NCBI RefSeq assembly: GCF_900115975.1
Contig: NZ_FOYM01000035.1
Location: 1 to 35,366 of the forward strand
Source of the DNA: Desulfoscipio geothermicus DSM 3669
GTDB taxonomy: Bacteria > Bacillota > Desulfotomaculia > Desulfotomaculales > Desulfallaceae
Reading direction: 5' to 3'
Length of the DNA: 35,366 nt
Shown here one piece after another: positions 1 to 5,946 of this stretch. Position 1 is the first letter of the stretch; the number at the start of each line of letters is the position of its first letter. The notes below the pieces were generated by a model, which had not been told where the DNA came from, did not search any database, and saw nothing but the letters and a program-made list of their open reading frames with translations. The position numbers and the translations under genes were made by a program.

Positions 1-543
1 CCAGTTTTCACCGAGAGAAGAAACGTAATCCGGGTCGTCGGTCCGGGTGGTGCGCTTCCATTCCTCGTTATACTCCAGGATGGTGAACTTGCCGGTCAGG
101 GCCGCCACCTGGAAGTTGACGCTATCGCCCTGGGTTTCAATGGTTTCCTCGGTCTCGGCAAACTTGCCCTTCATCAGCCACACATAACCGTATGTGCCAT
201 CAGATAGCTTCGTCCGAAAACCAAGGGCAACCTCGGGAGATATGTCACTGCTCTTGAACTTGGTAACCCCACCGGAGCGCTCATGGCCAAGCAGGATAGC
301 CCGTTCCTCCGGCGTCAGGTCGGCCATGTTCAGGCTGACCTCGATTTCGCCGATGGAGTTGGCAGTTACGGCGGGCCCGTTGTCGGCAAACAATGTGGCC
401 ACAGCTCCGTTGGGGTTAACCCCGAGCTCGGTTACCCCGGGCAACGCTACGGCTGCTTGCCAGCTGGCGCCGCTTGAGGTGTCCGATATTAGAAGCGCGT
501 AGTGGACAGAATCGACGCCGATGATAGCTTTTTTCTTGCCCAT
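1..543 (-). CDS. Major tail (tube) protein, phi13 family, partial
   Basis: This is the tail-tube subunit of a long-tailed siphovirus, cut by the left window edge after 181 codons. It opens at ATG 543 behind a strong AGGAGGA site (549-555). The N-terminus MGKKKAIIGVDSVHYALL, the central stretch with ADNGPAVTAN followed by EIEVSLNMADL, and the acidic beta-rich body resemble the phi13-type major tail protein family. It is the last visible gene of the head-to-tail cluster, directly after the tail terminator-like gene, which is the expected order. The C-terminal end is missing. Family recognition is from memory of the motif pattern, not from a search. Confidence 0.82.
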   Translation of the reverse strand, partial: MGKKKAIIGVDSVHYALLISDTSSGASWQAAVALPGVTELGVNPNGAVATLFADNGPAVTANSIGEIEVSLNMADLTPEERAILLGHERSGGVTKFKSSDISPEVALGFRTKLSDGTYGYVWLMKGKFAETEETIETQGDSVNFQVAALTGKFTILEYNEEWKRTTRTDDPDYVSSLGENW

Positions 544-553
544 TTTTATCCTC

Positions 554-877
554 CTAATTTGTTAACTGAATTTCATAAACAACTTGGCGCAGTTTTTCCT
601 CTTCCAACCAGGCCTCGATTTTCCGATACGGCAGGCCCAGCTCCTTGAGCTTGTCCTGGACCAGGGCCTCGCTGGCCAGGTCTTTTGTGGCAGTATAAAG
701 CTCAACCTGAAAGTTGCTGAGTTCCACATAATTTTGGTTGTCGGCCATCAGATCCCCTGAGTAAGAGAACTGGTAGGTAATGAACGGGGGCGCGGTGGGT
801 TCTGTGAATTCGCCGTAAGCCACCGGGAGGCCCAAGGTCTTGAGTGCTGCATATAGTTCGGCTTGGGTCATGGACAT
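554..877 (-). CDS. Putative tail terminator/completion protein
   Basis: A 107-residue protein that probably caps the tail tube at the head-tail joint. I chose ATG 877, which overlaps the TGA of the upstream gene (TGATG) behind a GGGGG site; a TTG one codon earlier is also possible. The sequence begins MSMTQAELYAALKTLGLPVAYG and then has FITYQFSYSGDLMADN. This pattern (short helix, then an 'A-Y-G-F-...-P-P-F-I-T-Y' strand) recurs in small tail proteins between the gp10-like and major tail genes of Firmicute phages. The role is inferred from position and size. Confidence 0.6.
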   Translation of the reverse strand: MSMTQAELYAALKTLGLPVAYGEFTEPTAPPFITYQFSYSGDLMADNQNYVELSNFQVELYTATKDLASEALVQDKLKELGLPYRKIEAWLEEEKLRQVVYEIQLTN

Positions 878-1266
878 CAACCCCCGTTCTGGATAATGCG
901 CTTGATGTTCTCCACCATTTGCGGGACGTGTTTGTCATGCGCCGGCCGCAGGTGTGGGAACTCGGGCGCGCGCCCGCCGTTACGAAGGGCATGGCCGAAC
1001 TCCAGCAAGTGAACGCGGCGATAATGCTTCTTATTCCAGATGACGTACATCCGGCGTCCATGTGCGGCAAGGGATTTATTTGTCCTCACAAAGGTACTGG
1101 CGTACTCACCGGTACGCTTGGGGGACAATGCTTTAACGTCCCGCAATACCTTTTTTGCGGTGTCGTCCACCTCTTTTGCAATAGCCTCCTGCACGTCTTC
1201 GGTATACTCACGGACAGCGTTCACAATCTCATTGGCCAGCTTGTGGATAGGAATAGCTTTAGCCAT
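877..1266 (-). CDS. HK97 gp10-like head-tail/tail component
   Basis: A 129-residue neck or tail-assembly protein of the HK97 gp10 type. Visible features are an N-terminal amphipathic helix (residues 1-45, rich in E/K/A), the family-typical 'SPKRTGEYASTF' stretch near residues 48-59, then a basic strand and 'HLLEFGHALRNGG' near 87-99, which matches the usual 'H-L-L-E-F-G-H' signature. It overlaps the head-closure gene by 8 bases and the tail terminator-like gene by 3, so the set is translationally coupled. Family assignment is fairly secure from these motifs; the exact structural role is inferred. Confidence 0.78.
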   Translation of the reverse strand: MAKAIPIHKLANEIVNAVREYTEDVQEAIAKEVDDTAKKVLRDVKALSPKRTGEYASTFVRTNKSLAAHGRRMYVIWNKKHYRRVHLLEFGHALRNGGRAPEFPHLRPAHDKHVPQMVENIKRIIQNGG

Positions 1267-1561
1267 CGGCGGCCACCCTCTCGCAGGTCAGGCGGGTTTT
1301 TTCGCCCCTGGATTCGGTGCGAATTATGCGGTATGTGATATCGTTATGCTTTAACTTGCCTTCACCCTGGTACTCAAACGAGTAAATCTCAAACATTTTG
1401 GCGGGCCGCAAGCCGGACAATGCAGCATTATAATACTCGTTTGAGCTGACTGAAAACTCATTGGCATATACCTTGCGCTCGGTCTCGACCGGGATCTGGT
1501 TGCCGATTTCGTCTTCCTGAATGGTGGTGGTGATTAAGTATATAACCTGGTTATGCCTCAA
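1259..1561 (-). CDS. Head closure (SPP1 gp16-like) protein
   Basis: About 100 residues; likely closes the connector after DNA packaging and docks the tail. An open frame continues upstream to 1654, but that part overlaps the preceding gene by 100 bases in a tryptophan-rich shadow frame. A TTG at 1561 preceded by GGAGGTGG fits the family length. The protein begins MRHNQVIYLITTTIQEDEIG and ends in a strand pair with 'HNDITYRIIRTES'. This 'L-I-...-D-E-I-G-N-Q-I-P' opening and the ending are typical of SPP1-type head-closure proteins. It sits between the gp6-type connector and gp10-like genes, as expected. Confidence 0.72.
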   Translation of the reverse strand: MRHNQVIYLITTTIQEDEIGNQIPVETERKVYANEFSVSSNEYYNAALSGLRPAKMFEIYSFEYQGEGKLKHNDITYRIIRTESRGEKTRLTCERVAADG

Positions 1562-2060
1562 CCAGCACCACCTCCACGTCCTTGTCGCCGTCCACATATA
1601 CCGTACCTTCGGCGGTTTCATACCCGTCGGCAGCCACGGTATAGTCAACATCAATACCGGATTCGTTCACAGTATGAGTGGCGACACCCAGGGAATTGGT
1701 GGTCAGCTCGTCGTCACCTATGGTAATGGTAGCACCGTCAATCGGCACACCACCACCGGTTACTGTAAATGTGATGGTAAACCAGGCGTAGTCCACGGAT
1801 AACGACAGATGTGTTTTTATCAGGTCGTAAGCCCGCTGGAAGCGCTCCGCCTCCGGGTTGTCGTATCCGAAATTTGCCTTGCAGTAAGTGACAACGGCCC
1901 GCTTTATCAGCGGGTCCGTGTCAATTACCTTTTCGCTCATCACCCCGGACAGGCCCAGGTCGGCCTTAGCGGCGTCAATCAGATCCTGAATTTCACCGTC
2001 AAAATCGGTTGTTGCTTCGCTTATCCTTAGTGCTTTTTTAACATCATCAAGGAGGGCCAT
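1551..2060 (-). CDS. gp6-like head-tail connector with C-terminal Ig-like domain
   Basis: A 169-residue two-domain protein. Residues 1-92 are helical and match gp6-like head-tail connector (DNA packaging) proteins: 'LLDDVKKALRISEATTDFD' at the start, 'IQDLIDAAKADL', and 'IKRAVVTYCKANFGYDNPEA' near 52-71. Residues about 93-169 are an all-beta, Gly/Thr/Val/Asp-rich module with 'GVPIDGATITIGD', 'TNSLGVATHTV' and 'AADGYETAEGTVYV', like carboxypeptidase-regulatory/PEGA-type Ig folds. Most gp6-like connectors are about 90-110 residues, so the C-terminal part is an appended domain that could project from the neck. The connector assignment is strong; the Ig role is inferred. Confidence 0.78.
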   Translation of the reverse strand: MALLDDVKKALRISEATTDFDGEIQDLIDAAKADLGLSGVMSEKVIDTDPLIKRAVVTYCKANFGYDNPEAERFQRAYDLIKTHLSLSVDYAWFTITFTVTGGGVPIDGATITIGDDELTTNSLGVATHTVNESGIDVDYTVAADGYETAEGTVYVDGDKDVEVVLVEA

Positions 2061-2073
2061 GTTAAGCCCTCCC

Positions 2074-2652
2074 TTACACTATCAGATAAACGTCAACCTG
2101 GCTGCCATCAAGGGCGCTGTTCAGGTCAATGGTATTACTCTCCAGATTTGTAGCGCTTGTTGTTACCGTAGGAGCTGTTCCTTCTTTGACTCCGCCTAGA
2201 TAAGCTGCTAGAACCGTATCATGAGAAAGCTTGTAAGGTATACCAAGTACATCTGTGACGCCTACAGATATGGTGTCCCCCGCGCCAACTAATGCCGGCA
2301 GGGTGATTTTTGTCACAGTCCGGAACGCTTTGGTGCCGGATACAGCGTTTGCTCCATTTGCGGCGATGGTTTCGGTAATCGTTTCGCCGGCCATATTTGT
2401 GCCCTCGATTACTACGTTCCCGGCCACTCCAGCTTGATTGCCCTGAATCTGCAGCACCCGGGGATAGTCGGGGTTGGTGATGCCCTCGGTTACCTCAGTA
2501 GTGGCACCATCAGCCAGGGCAGTGGCCGCCAGTACGCTGTCAGCTGCGGCGGCGGCAGGGCTTACAACCATGTGTGCAATAAATCCCCGGTCGATAGTAT
2601 CCAGTCCATCGGTTTTTATCCTGCCGCTTTTTGGATTATATCCTATCCTCAT
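2074..2652 (-). CDS. Head-associated beta-rich protein (possible decoration or fiber protein)
   Basis: 192 residues, between the major capsid gene and the connector. It starts MRIGYNPKSGRIKTDGLD, has an Ala-rich stretch (about residues 32-50), then a long Thr/Val/Gly-rich beta-predicted body with few charged residues and no cysteine. There is no signal peptide or membrane segment. Proteins in this slot in related phages are often capsid decoration or head-fiber proteins. I do not recognise a specific family, so the function is inferred from position and composition only. The start has an AAGGTGATCACGC leader. Confidence 0.5.
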   Translation of the reverse strand: MRIGYNPKSGRIKTDGLDTIDRGFIAHMVVSPAAAAADSVLAATALADGATTEVTEGITNPDYPRVLQIQGNQAGVAGNVVIEGTNMAGETITETIAANGANAVSGTKAFRTVTKITLPALVGAGDTISVGVTDVLGIPYKLSHDTVLAAYLGGVKEGTAPTVTTSATNLESNTIDLNSALDGSQVDVYLIV

Positions 2653-2663
2653 GCGTGATCACC

Positions 2664-3845
2664 TTAACCTTTCTTCACGCGCAGGAAACCGTTCTTGCTG
2701 ACCACGTTGCCGCCCAGGAATACAGATCCACGGTGAGCAATCATGCCCTGCTTGAACTTGTAATCAGTTGACCGCTGTACTTCCATGTCGCTGAAAATGG
2801 TAAGCATGTAGTTTGACAATGGTCCGTAGGCCATGCAGTACTCGCCGGTGGCTGTGGCTGCGTCAGAAATTGCCTTACATGCGCTGTTAATGATAAAGGG
2901 TACGCTGTCAATAGTGCCGGTGTTGCCGTTGCTCTTGATATCGTATACTTTTTGGCCTTCCGCGTCGCGCAGGGTTGCGAATGCTTTCAGGTCTTTTTTG
3001 TTCAAAATCAGCACAGCGGTATCCTCAACATCCTCGTCGCCACCGAAACTGTAAACGATTTCGTCAAGAGTGGTTTCGTCAATTGCTGAAATTGATATGT
3101 CGGTGGAAGCATCAATCGCAGTGGCCGCCGAAGAGAAGATTCCTGCAAGTCGATTAGTTGCCCCAGTACCGACCAGTATTTCGCGGGAAATCTTTTTGCG
3201 AGCCGCAACGGAAATGCCTTTCATTACCTCGGCATCGTAGGCGGCCGCCGGCAGCTTTTGTAGCTCCTCGGTGTCCTCAGCGTATGCGGTCACCTTGGCC
3301 TTATTGATGTCTGCATAACCAAAGGTAGCTTCGGCTTCGGCATAATCCGCGCCCTCAGTGGTATAGTCACCGGTGCCATAACCAGTCAGGTATGGTTGCT
3401 TGAAAGACTCGCCGCCAATAAGGGGTTTGACGTTAACACGGTCAATCAGACTGGATACCTCGTTAAAGGTCGGCCTGATGTCGGTGGCCTGGTGCTGCGG
3501 TAAAATAATATTGGAAGACCCTACGGTTACAGCACGGTTTTCTTTCAGCGCTTGACCGCGCTTTTCTGCCTCCTCCTTAACCTTGGCTTCGCGATCCTCA
3601 ACCTTGCCCGCAGTGTCAACCTTACGGGTTTCTCCGGGATTTGGCTTGTCTCCACCAGCAGCAGGTGCGTCGGCGTCCTTCAAAGATTCGATTACCTGCA
3701 TGCGGGCGCGAAGCTTTTTCTCTTCTTCCTCCAGGTTACGCAGTTCCTCCTGGATTTTCTCCAGGTCGGCATCTTCTCCAGACTCTAAAATGGCCCGGAT
3801 CTCCAGTTTACGTGCCTTAATTTCTTCAAAACGTTTTTCGTACAT
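2664..3845 (-). CDS. Major capsid protein, HK97 family
   Basis: A 393-residue shell protein with the HK97 fold. I start at ATG 3845 behind GGAGGT; an upstream in-frame extension to 3890 lacks a ribosome site and precedes the real leader. Residues 1 to about 100 form a highly charged coiled-coil delta/scaffold domain (K/E-rich, 'EKIQEELRNLEEEEKKLRAR'), normally removed by the prohead protease. A Pro/Gly/Asp linker follows. The shell domain contains 'ISREILVGTGATNRLAGIFS', 'VYSFGGDEDVEDTAVLILNK' and a C-terminal 'HRGSVFLGGNVVSKNGFLRV'. The upstream protease and portal genes complete the HK97 head module. Confidence 0.93.
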   Translation of the reverse strand: MYEKRFEEIKARKLEIRAILESGEDADLEKIQEELRNLEEEEKKLRARMQVIESLKDADAPAAGGDKPNPGETRKVDTAGKVEDREAKVKEEAEKRGQALKENRAVTVGSSNIILPQHQATDIRPTFNEVSSLIDRVNVKPLIGGESFKQPYLTGYGTGDYTTEGADYAEAEATFGYADINKAKVTAYAEDTEELQKLPAAAYDAEVMKGISVAARKKISREILVGTGATNRLAGIFSSAATAIDASTDISISAIDETTLDEIVYSFGGDEDVEDTAVLILNKKDLKAFATLRDAEGQKVYDIKSNGNTGTIDSVPFIINSACKAISDAATATGEYCMAYGPLSNYMLTIFSDMEVQRSTDYKFKQGMIAHRGSVFLGGNVVSKNGFLRVKKG

Positions 3846-3870
3846 GGTTTTGTACCTCCGTGTTAAATTT

Positions 3871-4464
3871 TTAGAGATAAGTTTTCGCAATTAGCAGCTT
3901 CCGCAATTGCGCAGCCTCCGCCGCTTTTTGTTCCCTCTCGGCCTCCGCCTCAAAGAAACTCCTTGCGGAAATTGATGTATCCTGATACGCCGGGGTATCC
4001 ACCGCCGAGACGTCCCAGATCTTTTTGAACTTAAGAATGGTACGGGTGCGCGTATCCTTGTTGTAACTGTGTTCCAACACGGTAAAAGCGAAGCTCATCT
4101 TGTCAATGTCGCCACGCTTAATCAACTCATACAGGTCGCGGCCTGCAGTTGTATTTGCTAATTTTGCCCTTATCAAAAGCCCTTCATTATCGGGCATTAG
4201 CTCTAAAGTCTTGTTCCTGGTCCGAGCCATGACCATTACCGCGTCGCTGTGGTTATACTTAAATGGCACATCTTTCATGTCGGCACCATCCAGGGCACCC
4301 CGAGCGATAACTTCATAGTACTTTACGCCATCCCACTCCCACATAACAGTCGGCTTATCATAAACAATAGCTCGGCCCTCAACTATCATTTCTTGCTGGT
4401 CGCCTGCTGGCTCAAGCGCCCTGAGTTCCGCAATTCTAATTTCCCTCTTGGCTTTTTCCGCCAT
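3871..4464 (-). CDS. Prohead protease, HK97 family
   Basis: A serine protease (about 197 residues) that cleaves the capsid delta domain during maturation. Three consecutive ATGs (4470, 4467, 4464) follow a GGGGAGGG site; 4464 has the best spacing. Visible features are 'IVEGRAIVYDKPTV', the conserved histidine in 'FKYNHSDAVMVMART', and the catalytic serine in 'GDIDKMSFAFTV', followed by 'WDVSAVDTPAYQDTSI', all hallmarks of the family. The C-terminal 35 residues are a charged helix. It overlaps the end of the portal gene by 29 bases and lies directly before the capsid gene. Confidence 0.92.
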   Translation of the reverse strand: MAEKAKREIRIAELRALEPAGDQQEMIVEGRAIVYDKPTVMWEWDGVKYYEVIARGALDGADMKDVPFKYNHSDAVMVMARTRNKTLELMPDNEGLLIRAKLANTTAGRDLYELIKRGDIDKMSFAFTVLEHSYNKDTRTRTILKFKKIWDVSAVDTPAYQDTSISARSFFEAEAEREQKAAEAAQLRKLLIAKTYL

Positions 4465-5656
4465 CATCATCGCCCTCCCCGATTTGGTACAAGTCAGCTT
4501 TATCCGCATTAACGTAGTTTAGCGATACAATACGCCTGTCTCCGCCTTCAACCGGTGCAAGGTTAAATATCTCCCGGGCCTCGTTTATCGTGAGCAACCC
4601 CATAGGAATCATTTTTTCAGCCATCTGTACTTTAGTCTTGGTGCTGGCATACTGCAATCGGTTGGCCTCAAAAATTATCTCATTGCCGTGGCCCAGCTCC
4701 CGGGCAGTGAATAACTTACTAGTAAACTCCAGCGACATTTGTATGGCCAGTGGTTCCAACGTAGATTCATAAAACGCATCCCATTCATCCTCGGTGTACT
4801 TACCCATAACAATGTTTTCATTGACACCAAAGTACCGGTAAACTATGTCGCGCAGTTCCTTCATTTGAGATGCATTTACGATTTTTGGGTCGTTTTTTAA
4901 CTCCTGATACTCTGCCTTTGCATCCAGGGCTGCAACGCCGCCCGAGTTGTTCATGGTCATATACTCTTGCACAAAACGATCTCGGTTGGCCTTGATGTCA
5001 GACTCTTTTAACATACCCTGATACTTGATTAATCCTCGCAGGTTTGCGCTGGTCTTTATAGCTTGAGCAATCCCCTCGTTAGATGTATGGATTGCTTCAA
5101 GGGTGGTATCAAGAGCTTCGTTATCCTCCCCGGCCATGTCTGATTTATAAAAATGACGGCGTAAATGAAAAACCTCGGAATACGGTAAAATCACCTGATG
5201 CCCGGCACCAAAATAAAACTTGACGTATATTGTCCCGCTTTGGTCTTCCATAAACTCAGCCAAGCTGCAGTTAACCGGCCATATGGCTTTAAGAGTCATG
5301 CCGTCCCAGACAGGATATGCAAAAGCGTTATTATCAATCATCAGGGTGGTTATAAGCTTGTATAAAAAGTCATAGGCGCTCATGTTGGGGTTGGGCCTTA
5401 TCTGCAAAATCCTTTCAATTTGGCCGCCCACTGGAATGATCTCATTTCCAACGCGGCGAATATGCTTGGCTTTGAGTTTGGCTGCGTTCCTGGCGATGGC
5501 ATCCACAGCCGACCTTACCACATCAGCTTCATAAGGGTCGCCACCCCAGGGCGAAAATGTTGGCGAGTATCCGTTTAACATTTGCAGGCGGGTGAATCCG
5601 GCCTTGTTTTTTACCCAGCCAAATATCATTTGAAATAAACTGCGTTTTTCTGCCAA
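4436..5656 (-). CDS. Portal protein, HK97 family
   Basis: A 406-residue portal, the ring at the capsid vertex through which DNA is packaged. The start is TTG 5656 behind GGGTGGTGATTAC; no better ATG exists. Typical features are 'YEADVVRSAVDAIARNAAKL' near residue 43, 'RPNPNMSAYDFLYKLITTLM' with a following 'NNAFAYPVWDG', and 'YFGVNENIVMGKYTEDEW' in the stem/clip region, ending with 'NEAREIFNLAPVEGGD'. The Asp/Gly-rich tail overlaps the protease gene. Length and order (TerL, small protein, portal, protease, capsid) match the family. Confidence 0.93.
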   Translation of the reverse strand: MAEKRSLFQMIFGWVKNKAGFTRLQMLNGYSPTFSPWGGDPYEADVVRSAVDAIARNAAKLKAKHIRRVGNEIIPVGGQIERILQIRPNPNMSAYDFLYKLITTLMIDNNAFAYPVWDGMTLKAIWPVNCSLAEFMEDQSGTIYVKFYFGAGHQVILPYSEVFHLRRHFYKSDMAGEDNEALDTTLEAIHTSNEGIAQAIKTSANLRGLIKYQGMLKESDIKANRDRFVQEYMTMNNSGGVAALDAKAEYQELKNDPKIVNASQMKELRDIVYRYFGVNENIVMGKYTEDEWDAFYESTLEPLAIQMSLEFTSKLFTARELGHGNEIIFEANRLQYASTKTKVQMAEKMIPMGLLTINEAREIFNLAPVEGGDRRIVSLNYVNADKADLYQIGEGDDDGGKSQEGN

Positions 5657-5693
5657 GTAATCACCACCCTATCAGGCATACGTCATTAAAGAA

Positions 5694-5942
5694 TTATTCC
5701 ATGCTCTCTTGATGAAGTTGTTCGGCGTTGGCTTTCATAAATTCAGATACTTTTATATAACCTTCGGAATTGATCTTTTCGGAAAAACCGCGATACTTGA
5801 CGCGGGCCGGGTAAACCTCTTTAAGCTTTCCGCTGTCGTCAAAGTCAAAAGTTATTGCCCACCCAAAGGTGTGCAGAATCATGTTTATCCACCATAGAAA
5901 GCCAAGCGTTCTAAACTCTTCCCAAGATTTACGTTCAACCAT
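5694..5942 (-). CDS. Small conserved protein between terminase and portal
   Basis: 82 residues with a GGGGGATAAAT ribosome site. The N-terminal half is aromatic and hydrophobic ('LGFLWWINMILHTFGWAI', residues 13-30) and could be a short membrane-associated helix or a buried core. The C-terminal half has 'YPARVKYRGFSEKINSEGYI' and is charged. Similar short proteins occur in this slot of Firmicute siphoviruses, but I know of no assigned function. The compact spacing shows co-transcription with terL and portal, so a packaging or head-assembly role is a reasonable guess only. Confidence 0.7.
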   Translation of the reverse strand: MVERKSWEEFRTLGFLWWINMILHTFGWAITFDFDDSGKLKEVYPARVKYRGFSEKINSEGYIKVSEFMKANAEQLHQESME

Positions 5943-5946
5943 ATAT

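Noticed and set aside
844-1338. Long + strand open frame opposite the tail and neck genes
   Set aside because: It lacks a ribosome site, has no recognisable domain and is antisense to well-supported structural genes; it is a shadow frame.
3846-3890. 15-codon N-terminal extension of the capsid protein
   Set aside because: The GGAGGT ribosome site lies inside this stretch directly before ATG 3845, so it is leader, not coding.
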